Shown: positions 25,047-32,305 of the stretch, in pieces
How positions within the stretch are numbered: position 1 is the first letter of the stretch
How the letters are laid out: each line of letters starts with the position of its first letter
Origin: DASWJZ01 sp963739005
GTDB taxonomy: Bacteria; Pseudomonadota; Alphaproteobacteria; Rhizobiales; Afifellaceae
Length of the DNA stretch: 64,000 nt
Direction: 5' to 3'
NCBI GenBank assembly: GCA_963739005.1
Contig: CAVTYQ010000001.1
Span: 186,001 to 250,000, forward strand
Translations under genes and position numbers: made by a program
The notes under the pieces: generated by a model
Seen by the model: only the letters and a program-made list of their open reading frames with translations
Told to the model about the DNA's origin: nothing
Databases searched by the model: none

Positions 25047-26453
25047 ATGACGTTGAAGCTTTACAACACGCTGAGCGGCGGCAAGGAGGACTTTGTCCCC
25101 TTCGATCCGACGAACGTCCGCATGTACGTCTGCGGGCCGACGGTCTACGACCATGCGCATATCGGCAACGCGCGGCCGGTCATCGTGTTCGACGTGCTCT
25201 TCCGCCTGCTCCGCCACCTCTACGGCGCGGATCACGTCACCTATGTCCGCAACATCACCGACGTCGACGACAAGATCATCCTGCGCGCCGCGCAGGACTT
25301 TCCCGACCTCCCGCTCAATGAGGCGATCCGCAAGGTCACCGAAACGACCGAGAAGCAGTTCCACGACGACGTCGCCGCGCTCGGCTGCCTGGCGCCGAGC
25401 GTCGAGCCCCGCGCGACGGAACACATCGCGGAGATGATCGCCATGATAGCGACGCTCGTCGATGAGGGCCACGCCTACGCCGCCGAGGGGCACGTGCTCT
25501 TCGACGTCAGATCATGGAAGGCGGCCGACGGCTCGCTCGCCTACGGCAAGCTTTCGCACCGCTCGCTCGACGACATGATCGCCGGCGCACGAGTCGAAGT
25601 GGCTCCGTACAAGAGAGACCCGATGGATTTCGTGCTGTGGAAGCCGTCGAAGCCGGGCGAGCCCGAGTGGGATTCACCTTGGGGGAAGGGTCGCCCGGGG
25701 TGGCACATCGAGTGCTCGGCAATGGCCAAGAAGCATCTCGGCGAGGTCTTCGACATCCACGGCGGCGGCATCGATCTCGTCTTTCCGCACCACGAGAACG
25801 AGATCGCGCAGTCGCGCTCAGCCAACCACACGGACCTGATGGCGAAGGTGTGGATGCACAACGGTTTCCTGCAGGTCGAAGGGAAGAAGATGGCGAAGTC
25901 GGAGGGGAACTTCGTCACCATCCACGATCTTCTCGCCGACTGGCCGGGCGAGGTGCTGCGCCTGAACATGCTCAGGACGCACTACCGCCAGCCGATGGAC
26001 TGGACGCTGAAGGGGCTGGAGGAGAGCAGCAAGGTGCTCGATCGCTGGCATCTCGCCGCGGGGGATTCCCCGGCGTGGGTGGGCGAGAACCCGCACCTTG
26101 CGAAGGTGCTCGAGCCGCTTCTCGACGACCTCAACACGCCGCTTGCGATCACGGCGATCCATCCCATCGCCGAAGAGGTGGCCGACGACCACGAGGGTGA
26201 CGACCGGGCGATGTTCCGCGCTGCGCTGGACCTCCTCGGGCTGCTCGCAGCGACCGAGACGGAGTGGCGCGCATTGCGCGACGCGGGCATGACGGTCGAC
26301 GAAGCGGCGGTCGAGCGGCTCATCGCCGACCGCAGCGCGGCACGCGCAGCACGCAAGTTCGCCGAGGCCGACCGGCTCCGCGGGGAGCTTGATGCGATGG
26401 GCGTGGTGATTAAGGACGGGCCGGAGGGAACGACCTGGGAGGTGAAGCGATGA
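25047..26453 (+). CDS. cysS: Cysteine--tRNA ligase
   Basis: A 468-residue class I aminoacyl-tRNA synthetase. It has YVCGPTVYDHAHIGNARP (zinc Cys plus HIGH box), WHIECSAMAKKHLG, DIHGGGIDLVFPHHENEIAQS for the other zinc ligands, and the KMSKS loop as KKMAKSEGN. The C-terminal helical anticodon-binding domain follows. It charges tRNA-Cys in the cytosol. Its stop overlaps the start of the first GFA gene (ATGA), placing it at the head of a coupled operon ending in cimA. Confidence 0.96.
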   Translation: MTLKLYNTLSGGKEDFVPFDPTNVRMYVCGPTVYDHAHIGNARPVIVFDVLFRLLRHLYGADHVTYVRNITDVDDKIILRAAQDFPDLPLNEAIRKVTETTEKQFHDDVAALGCLAPSVEPRATEHIAEMIAMIATLVDEGHAYAAEGHVLFDVRSWKAADGSLAYGKLSHRSLDDMIAGARVEVAPYKRDPMDFVLWKPSKPGEPEWDSPWGKGRPGWHIECSAMAKKHLGEVFDIHGGGIDLVFPHHENEIAQSRSANHTDLMAKVWMHNGFLQVEGKKMAKSEGNFVTIHDLLADWPGEVLRLNMLRTHYRQPMDWTLKGLEESSKVLDRWHLAAGDSPAWVGENPHLAKVLEPLLDDLNTPLAITAIHPIAEEVADDHEGDDRAMFRAALDLLGLLAATETEWRALRDAGMTVDEAAVERLIADRSAARAARKFAEADRLRGELDAMGVVIKDGPEGTTWEVKR

Positions 26454-26948
26454 GCGACTTCCGAATGACCGGGGGGTGCCAGTGCGGCGCGGTGCGTTAT
26501 GCGCTGCTTGAGCAGCCGGACAATCCGCACATCTGCCATTGCCGCATGTGCCAGAAGGCGTTCGGGTCGTTTTTCGCCCCGCTGACGGGTGTGACGCTCG
26601 ACAAATTCGAGGTGACGAGGGGCACGCTCGCGAAGTTCAAAAGCTCGGACCTCGTGGAGCGCGGTTTTTGTCGTGACTGCGGCACGCCGCTGTCGTTCCG
26701 GTTCGTCGCCAGCGACCGCATCTCCGTCGCGATCGGCTCCCTCGACGAGCCGGAGAAGGTCCAGCCCAAGCTGCAATGCGGCAACGAGGGACGGCTCTCG
26801 TGGTTCGACAAGCTTCCCGGTCTCGCCGGTCTCGAATTCGACGACGGAGGCCGACGATCCAAAGAGCGCCTCCAAAATCGCCGCTTCGAACCACCAGCAT
26901 CCCGACCACGACACCGCCGTGTGGCCGCCGCAGGGTGGAGGGGCCTAA
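26450..26948 (+). pseudogene. GFA-domain (glutathione-dependent formaldehyde-activating type) protein, copy 1, frameshifted as read
   Basis: Copy 1 of a tandem pair. It holds GGCQCGAVRY, ICHCRMCQKAFGSFF, a third zinc pair in CRDCGTPLSFR, and GSLDEPEKVQPK, the GFA/Mss4-like fold with two zinc sites. After about residue 128 the frame is lost: the expected tail (TTEADDP...IAASNHQHPDHDT) continues in another frame from about 26840 and ends at TAA 26946-26948. That tail closely matches the tail of copy 2, so a one-base change near 26840 broke or misread the gene. As read, the shifted frame runs on in phase into copy 2. Substrate unknown; most GFA proteins are not formaldehyde enzymes. Confidence 0.75.
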
Positions 26949-27442
26949 TGAGCGACGCGCGCCTATCCGGCGGGTGCCAGTGCGGGGCGGTGCGCTATGC
27001 GCTGCTGGCGCCGCCGACGAACCCGCATATCTGCCATTGCCGCATGTGCCAGAAGGCGTTCGGCTCCTATTTCGCGCCGCTTGCCGCGGTGACGCTCGAC
27101 AAGTTCGAGGTGACGCGCGGCGAGCTGGCGATCTTCAGGAGCTCTGACCTCGCGGAGCGCGGCTCCTGCCGCGATTGCGGCACGCCGCTGACGATCAAGA
27201 CGATTGGCCACAACCGCATCTTCGTCTCGCTCGGCTCGCTCGACGAGCCGGCGCGGGTCGCGCCGAAGATCGAGTACGGGATCGAGGGGCGGATGCCGTG
27301 GTTCGATACGCTTGCCCACCTGCCGGGGGACAAGACCACCGAAGAGGAAGACCCGGAGCTGACGGCACGGATCGCCGCCTCGAACCACCAGCATCCCGAC
27401 CACGACACGGATCGATGGCCGCCAAAAGGAGCGGGCCGATGA
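26948..27442 (+). CDS. GFA-domain zinc protein, copy 2
   Basis: A 164-residue cytosolic protein with the same motifs as copy 1: GGCQCGAVRY, ICHCRMCQKAFGSYF, CRDCGTPLTIK and GSLDEPARVAPK, ending in IAASNHQHPDHDT. The cysteines form the two zinc sites of the GFA fold. The two copies agree closely along their length, so they arose by a local duplication. Its start overlaps the expected stop of copy 1 (TAATG), and its stop overlaps the cimA start (ATGA), so all are translationally coupled. The reaction is unknown; an S-glutathionyl substrate is possible. Confidence 0.88.
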   Translation: MSDARLSGGCQCGAVRYALLAPPTNPHICHCRMCQKAFGSYFAPLAAVTLDKFEVTRGELAIFRSSDLAERGSCRDCGTPLTIKTIGHNRIFVSLGSLDEPARVAPKIEYGIEGRMPWFDTLAHLPGDKTTEEEDPELTARIAASNHQHPDHDTDRWPPKGAGR

Positions 27443-29049
27443 AGGAGCGCCTGTATCTATTCGACACGACGCTGCGCGACGGCCAGCAGACGCCGGGCAT
27501 CGACTTCTCGGTTGAAGACAAGATTCTCGTCGCGCGGCTCCTCGACGATATCGGACTCGACTACGTCGAGGGTGGCTATCCCGGCGCCAACCCGACCGAC
27601 ACGGCGTTCTTCGCGGAGAAGCGGACGCGCCGCGCGAAGTTCACCGCCTTCGGCATGGTGAAGCGGGCAGGGCGCTCCGTGTCGAACGATCCGGGGCTGC
27701 AGGACCTGCTTCGCGCCAAGGCGGACGCGATCTGCTTCGTCGCCAAGGCATGGGACTTCCACGTGCGCCTCGCGCTTGGCTGCACGAACGAAGAAAACCT
27801 TAAATCGATCGCGCAGTCGGTCGCCGCCTCGGTTGCGGCGGGGCGCGAGACGTTGCTCGACTGCGAGCACTTCTTCGATGGCTACAAGGCGAACCGCGAC
27901 TACGCGCTCGCCTGCGTCAAGACGGCGCTGAAAGCCGGTGCGCGCTGGGCCGTGCTTTGCGACACCAACGGCGGCACGCTCCCCGACGAGGTCGAGGCGA
28001 TCGTCGGCGAGGTTGTGAAGCGTTTCGGCGGCGCGAAGATCGGCATCCACGCGCACAACGACACGGGGCAGGCTGTGGCGAACTCGCTCGCGGCGGTCCG
28101 CGCCGGCGCTCGGCAGATCCAGGGGACGCTCAACGGCATCGGCGAGCGTTGCGGCAACGCCGATCTCACCACCATCATCCCGACGCTGATCCTGAAGCCC
28201 GGCTTCGCCGAGCGCTTCGAGACAGGCATCTCCGCCGAGAAGCTGACGGAACTGACGCACGTCTCGCACGCCTTCGACGAGATCCTGAACCGCGCCCCGA
28301 ACCGCCAGGCGCCTTACGTCGGCGCTTCCGCCTTCGCGACGAAGGCCGGCATCCATGCTTCGGCCTTGGTCAAGGCGCCGGAGACGTATGAGCACATCAA
28401 GCCGGAGGCGGTCGGCAATCGCCGGCGGCTTCTCGTCTCCGACCAGTCCGGCCGGTCGAACCTGATCGCGGAGCTGGAACGCTTCGGCGTCGTTTTCGAT
28501 CGCGGCGACCCGCGTCTTGACGGGCTCCTCTCCGAGATCAAGGAGCGGGAGTCGCAGGGTTACGCCTATGAGGGTGCCGACGCGTCGCTCGAGCTGCTCG
28601 CGCGGCGCCGGCTCGGCACGCTCACCGACTTCTTCAAGGTCGAAGGCTTTCGGGTGAACGTGGAGCGGCGCTTCGATGCGAAGGGGCGGCTGAAGACGGT
28701 CGCGGAAGCGGTCGTCAGGGTCGACGTCAACGGCGACAAACGCATGTCGGTCGCGGAAGGAAACGGCCCGGTCAACGCGCTCGACAAGGCGCTTCGGAAA
28801 GACCTCGGCGAGCTGAACGGCTTCATCAACGATCTGGAGCTCGTCGACTACAAGGTCCGTATCCTGAACGGCGGGACGGAGGCAGTGACGCGCGTGCTGA
28901 TCGAAAGCCGTGACGGGGAGGGGAACCGCTGGCTCACGGTCGGCGTGTCGTCGAACATCATCGACGCCTCGTTCGAGGCGCTCCTCGACGCGGTCAACTA
29001 CAAGCTCGTGAAGTCGCTGCAGGCGCCGGTGCGCACGGCGGCGGAGTAG
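27439..29049 (+). CDS. cimA: (R)-citramalate synthase
   Basis: A 536-residue DRE-TIM metallolyase that condenses pyruvate with acetyl-CoA to citramalate, a threonine-independent entry to isoleucine. It has FDTTLRDGQQTPGIDFSVEDK at the N terminus, CDTNGGTLPDEVE, IGIHAHNDTGQAVAN and GTLNGIGERCGNADL, then FATKAGIHASAL and the C-terminal LeuA-type regulatory dimer domain (LVDYKVRILNGG, WLTVGVSSNIIDASF). Length and the long linker fit the CimA/IPMS-like clade rather than LeuA. It is the last gene of the cysS operon, coupled through ATGA behind AAAAGGAG. Confidence 0.93.
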   Translation: MKERLYLFDTTLRDGQQTPGIDFSVEDKILVARLLDDIGLDYVEGGYPGANPTDTAFFAEKRTRRAKFTAFGMVKRAGRSVSNDPGLQDLLRAKADAICFVAKAWDFHVRLALGCTNEENLKSIAQSVAASVAAGRETLLDCEHFFDGYKANRDYALACVKTALKAGARWAVLCDTNGGTLPDEVEAIVGEVVKRFGGAKIGIHAHNDTGQAVANSLAAVRAGARQIQGTLNGIGERCGNADLTTIIPTLILKPGFAERFETGISAEKLTELTHVSHAFDEILNRAPNRQAPYVGASAFATKAGIHASALVKAPETYEHIKPEAVGNRRRLLVSDQSGRSNLIAELERFGVVFDRGDPRLDGLLSEIKERESQGYAYEGADASLELLARRRLGTLTDFFKVEGFRVNVERRFDAKGRLKTVAEAVVRVDVNGDKRMSVAEGNGPVNALDKALRKDLGELNGFINDLELVDYKVRILNGGTEAVTRVLIESRDGEGNRWLTVGVSSNIIDASFEALLDAVNYKLVKSLQAPVRTAAE

Positions 29050-29052
29050 CCG

Positions 29053-29655
29053 TCACATCCGCCCGATCGGAGCGGCGGCCTCAAGCGCCTGCCGAGGGCG
29101 TTCCGCCAAGGACTGCTCAAGCATCGGCAGAATATCCTCCGCGCGATTGGCGACGGCGCAGGACACCTCGAGGTCGGCACGGATGAAGCCGACGCGCCGC
29201 ATCTCGTCGAGGAGGCGCACGAGCGGGTCCCAGAAGCCGGCGATGTTGGCGAGGAGCACCGGCTTCTCGTGGCGGCCGAGCTGCGCCCACGTCATCTGCT
29301 CGACCAGTTCCTCCAAAGTGCCGACCCCGCCCGGAAGCGCGGCGAAGGCGTCGGCTCTCTCGAACATGAGCCTCTTTCGCTGATGCATGTCCTCGGTGAC
29401 GATGAGCTCGGTCAGATCGGGCACCGGGCGCTCGCGGCTCTGCAGGAAACGCGGGATGATCCCGGTGACCTTGCCGCCGCCGTCGAGAACGGCGCGCGCC
29501 ACGGTTCCCATCAGACCCACCGAGCCGCCGCCATAGACGAGACGCACGCCGGAATCTGCCATGGCGCGGCCGAGAATGCGCGCCGCCGCTTCGTAGGCGG
29601 GATCAGTTCCGAGCCCGGAGCCGCAATAGACGCAAAGGCTTGTCAAACTTGGCAT
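29053..29655 (-). CDS. LOG family protein (TIGR00730), probable nucleoside 5'-monophosphate phosphoribohydrolase
   Basis: A 200-residue Rossmann-fold enzyme of the LOG family (cytokinin riboside phosphoribohydrolase). Signatures: VCVYCGSGLG-like N terminus (SLCVYCGSG), LVYGGGSVGLMG, and the PGGVGTLEE catalytic motif preceded by HQRKRLMFERADAF. The family releases bases from nucleotide monophosphates; in bacteria its physiological substrate is not settled. The ATG at 29655 gives the standard N terminus. It converges with cimA, separated by 3 bp, and is divergent from the LysM gene. Confidence 0.92.
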   Translation of the reverse strand: MPSLTSLCVYCGSGLGTDPAYEAAARILGRAMADSGVRLVYGGGSVGLMGTVARAVLDGGGKVTGIIPRFLQSRERPVPDLTELIVTEDMHQRKRLMFERADAFAALPGGVGTLEELVEQMTWAQLGRHEKPVLLANIAGFWDPLVRLLDEMRRVGFIRADLEVSCAVANRAEDILPMLEQSLAERPRQALEAAAPIGRM

Positions 29656-29775
29656 GAATCGAAACGTTGCATCGCCCCGCCGCGTAATCAAGCGCGAGGC
29701 GGTTCGGTTCCGCCGGCCTTGAGCACACGGGCCGGGCGGAATACAACCAATCTGTGACGCCCCGTCGATTCCTGT

Positions 29776-31860
29776 ATGAGGCTCCGTAGCGGCCCTATGC
29801 CACGTCCCCTTGTCGCGCTTGCCGTCATCTTCGCCATCGTCATCGGCGTCGCCGCGGTTCTTCTCTACAGAGCAGACTACCAACAGGTCCACGAAGCCAC
29901 GCAGCAGGCGGCGCCTGCCGCCGAACCCGCCCCAGCGCCGCCAGAGACGGCCGAGGCGCCCGCCACGGCGCCCGAGCCGGCCGTAGAAGCCGCAGCGCCG
30001 CAAGCCGCAAGCCCCGCACCCGCAGCGGGGGAAGCGTCGGGCGCGGCATCCGAGGGCGCGGCCGCCAGCGGTGAACAAGAGGCCGCTTCGACGCCCCCGG
30101 TCGCCGGCGAAGCCGCGGGCACGACCTCGGAAGGATCTGCGGCGTCGGGTGGGGAGCAGGCTGCCTCAACGACGCCGCCAGCAGCCGGCGAGCCGTCCGG
30201 CACGACTGCCGAGGGCGCGGCTGCATCCGGTGAGCAGCAAGCCGCCGCGGCCCAGCCGCCAGTTTCAGGAGAAGCCGCGAGCACCACGTCGGAGGGCGCT
30301 TCGGCGACAGGCGAGCAGGCCGTTGCCACCGCAGCGCCGTCGGCAGCCGGCGAGGCCTTCGGCACGACCGCCGAAGGCGCGGCTGCGGCTGCGTCCGGCG
30401 AACAGGAAGTCGCCGCTGCTCAGCCAGCAGTCTCGGGTGAGACCGCAGGCGCGCCGACGGAAGGCGCCTCGGCGACGGGTGAGCAGGCTGTCGCGGCTGC
30501 GACGCCGCCGGTCAGTGGTGAGGCTTCCGGGGCGTCGACCGAAGGCGCGACCGCTACGGGCGAGCAGGAAGCCGCTGCCGCTCAGCCGCCAGTCTCGGGC
30601 GAGGCCGCGGGCGCGCCGACGGAAGGCGCCTCGGCGACGGGTGAGCAGGGCGTCGCCGCTGCGACGCCTCCAGTCAGCGTCGAGGCTTCCGGCGCGCCGG
30701 CCGAAGGCGCCGCCGCTACAAGCGAGCAGGAAGTCGTCGCGGCTCAGCCGCCGGTCTCGGGAGAAGCCGCGGGCACCACGTCGGCGGGCGCGTCAGCGAC
30801 AGGCGAGCAGGCCGTTGCCACCGCGACGCCGCCGGCATCCGGCGAGGCTTCCGGCGCGCCGTCCGAAGGGACCGCCGCATCCGGCGAAGTCGTCACGGTC
30901 CAGCCGCCAGTCTCGGGCGAGGCTGCGGGCGCGACGTCGGAAGGGACCTCGGCCACGAGTGAGCAGGCCGTCGCCGCCGCAACTCCGCCGGTTTCCGGTG
31001 AAGCCTCCGGCGCGACCGCTGAAGGAACCGCCGCTGCAAGCGAGCAGGAAGTCGCCGCGGCGGATCAGCCTGCCACCGGCGAGGCGTCGGGCGCGGCCTC
31101 CGAAGGGGCAGCCGCCGGCGGGGAAAGCGCCGCGCCGGCCGCGGACCTCGTGCAGCGGATCGAGGTCGGTCCGGTCGAAGCCAATGTGCCGACGGATGCG
31201 GGCTCGGCCGAAGCCGAGGTGAGTGCGCTCGACATGTCGGGCCTTACCGCCGTTGCCTCGGCGGCGGGACAATTGGAAGGCTCCGCCGTTGTGGCTGAGG
31301 CCGCGCCGGGCGCGCTCAGCACCAGCGCGATCACCATCAAGGCCGCGGAGGCGGAGGCGGGGACGCTCTACGTCGCCGGCGACGCCCCTCCTGGCACGCT
31401 CGTCCGCGTCTACGCCAACGATGAACTGGTCGGCGAGGCGCGCGCCGGGGCGGAGGGCAACTGGCTGCTCGAGGCGAAACGGGAGGTGCCCGTGGGCGAA
31501 ATCGTGTTTCGGGTCGAAGCGGCGCCGGAGGAGGCGAAGAGCGAGAGCCCGATCGTCGAGGCGTCTATCCCGTTCATGCGCTACCCGGATGGCGTGGTGC
31601 TCGAGCCGGTCGCGACGGCGGAGGCTGGAAGCGACGGCTCGCTTTCGGAGGCCGGCTCGCTGCCGAGACCGACCTACGTCATCATCCGTCGCGGCGACAA
31701 CCTTTGGCGGATCGCGCGGCGCAACTACGGCCGCGGCATCAAATACCAGGCGATCTATGCCGCCAACCGCGACCGCATCAAGCATCCGCATTGGATCTTC
31801 CCGGGCCAGGTCTTCATCATTCCGACCCGCGACCGCAGCTGGGAGACGGCGGCGAACTGA
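29776..31860 (+). CDS. Membrane-anchored repeat protein with Ig-like and LysM domains
   Basis: A 694-residue envelope protein. Residues about 13-31 form an N-terminal membrane anchor (LVALAVIFAIVIGVAAVLL). Residues about 80-450 are 14 imperfect repeats of 26-29 residues around a GEASGAxxEG core, almost only Ala, Ser, Gly, Thr, Glu, Gln and Pro. A beta-rich bacterial Ig-like segment follows (LYVAGDAPPGTLVRVYANDELVG, GNWLLEAKREVP), and the C-terminus is a LysM domain (VIIRRGDNLWRIARRNYG, IYAANRDRIKHPHWIFPGQ) that binds peptidoglycan. The repeat part is a long flexible spacer from inner membrane to wall. Start may instead be ATG 29797. Confidence 0.85.
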   Translation: MRLRSGPMPRPLVALAVIFAIVIGVAAVLLYRADYQQVHEATQQAAPAAEPAPAPPETAEAPATAPEPAVEAAAPQAASPAPAAGEASGAASEGAAASGEQEAASTPPVAGEAAGTTSEGSAASGGEQAASTTPPAAGEPSGTTAEGAAASGEQQAAAAQPPVSGEAASTTSEGASATGEQAVATAAPSAAGEAFGTTAEGAAAAASGEQEVAAAQPAVSGETAGAPTEGASATGEQAVAAATPPVSGEASGASTEGATATGEQEAAAAQPPVSGEAAGAPTEGASATGEQGVAAATPPVSVEASGAPAEGAAATSEQEVVAAQPPVSGEAAGTTSAGASATGEQAVATATPPASGEASGAPSEGTAASGEVVTVQPPVSGEAAGATSEGTSATSEQAVAAATPPVSGEASGATAEGTAAASEQEVAAADQPATGEASGAASEGAAAGGESAAPAADLVQRIEVGPVEANVPTDAGSAEAEVSALDMSGLTAVASAAGQLEGSAVVAEAAPGALSTSAITIKAAEAEAGTLYVAGDAPPGTLVRVYANDELVGEARAGAEGNWLLEAKREVPVGEIVFRVEAAPEEAKSESPIVEASIPFMRYPDGVVLEPVATAEAGSDGSLSEAGSLPRPTYVIIRRGDNLWRIARRNYGRGIKYQAIYAANRDRIKHPHWIFPGQVFIIPTRDRSWETAAN
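30020..31115 (+). repeat. Coding tandem repeat, about 14 units of 78-87 bp
   Basis: The DNA coding the GEASGAxxEG spacer is itself repetitive, with units that alternate between two subtypes (CAGCCGCCAGTCTCGGG-type and ACGCCGCCGGTC-type starts). Units are diverged, so the array is not freshly expanded, but unit number could change by slippage or recombination. It is inside the LysM gene, in frame throughout. Confidence 0.85.
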
Positions 31861-31888
31861 CCTCGTCGCCGCCGACGCGGTTGCTTTC

Positions 31889-31911
31889 ATCGTCAATCGA
31901 CGATAGACGAT
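31889..31911. promoter_or_regulatory. Candidate ArsR operator
   Basis: ATCGTC (31889-31894), AATC, GACGAT (31899-31904) is an inverted repeat, followed by a second GACGAT (31906-31911) as a direct repeat. It lies 74 bp upstream of the arsR-type gene, where an autoregulatory site would be expected. The assignment to ArsR is inference. Confidence 0.35.
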
Positions 31912-31984
31912 AGCCAACCGCGGCTTCATTGCCGAGCGGCAAGGTCAACGGCCCGGACAAGGCGCGAACCCGAGAAGGGACCAC

Positions 31985-32305
31985 GTGGAAAGCTTCGACG
32001 CGGCTGCCGAGCGGCTGAAGGCCCTTGGCCATCCGGTGCGCCTTGCGATCGTGCGCGCGCTGGCGGAGCGGAGCGCGTGCTGCTGCGCCGATGTGTGCAG
32101 CCGCCTGCCGCTCGCGCAGTCGACCGTGTCGCAGCACCTGAAGGTTCTGAAGGAGGCCGGCCTGATCAGCTTCCGCCGCGACGGCGTGCGCTCGAGCTAC
32201 GTACTGAACCCTGCGGCGTTCGGCGCTTTGCGGACCGACCTTGAGGCGATCGTCGCGCTGCTTCCGTTGGTGCCCGGAGACGCTTCGCAAGATGGGGCGA
32301 AGTGA
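31985..32305 (+). CDS. ArsR/SmtB-family regulator with a cysteine cluster
   Basis: A 106-residue winged-helix regulator: AERLKALGHPVRLAIVRAL, the recognition helix LAQSTVSQHLKVLKEAGLI, and the wing FRRDGVRSSYVLN. Four cysteines (32, 33, 34 and 38, in SACCCADVC) sit where As(III)-sensing ArsR proteins carry the ELCVCDL motif, so thiol-metal or metalloid sensing is a fair inference; oxidant sensing is the alternative. It starts with GTG after GAGAAGGGA and overlaps the exporter gene by TGATG, so it very probably controls that exporter. Confidence 0.88.
   Translation: MESFDAAAERLKALGHPVRLAIVRALAERSACCCADVCSRLPLAQSTVSQHLKVLKEAGLISFRRDGVRSSYVLNPAAFGALRTDLEAIVALLPLVPGDASQDGAK

Noticed and set aside
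26450..27442. A genuine two-domain GFA fusion protein
   Set aside because: The expected tail and stop of copy 1 exist in the other frame and match copy 2, and copy 2 has its own ATG in a TAATG overlap. The fusion comes from an indel.
30020..31115. A CRISPR array or non-coding satellite
   Set aside because: The repeats are in frame, diverged, lack constant-length spacers, and code a low-complexity protein spacer.
30071..31222. A 383-codon arginine-rich frame inside the LysM gene
   Set aside because: It is the shifted reading of the GC-rich repeats; the frame with anchor, Ig-like and LysM parts is the real one.
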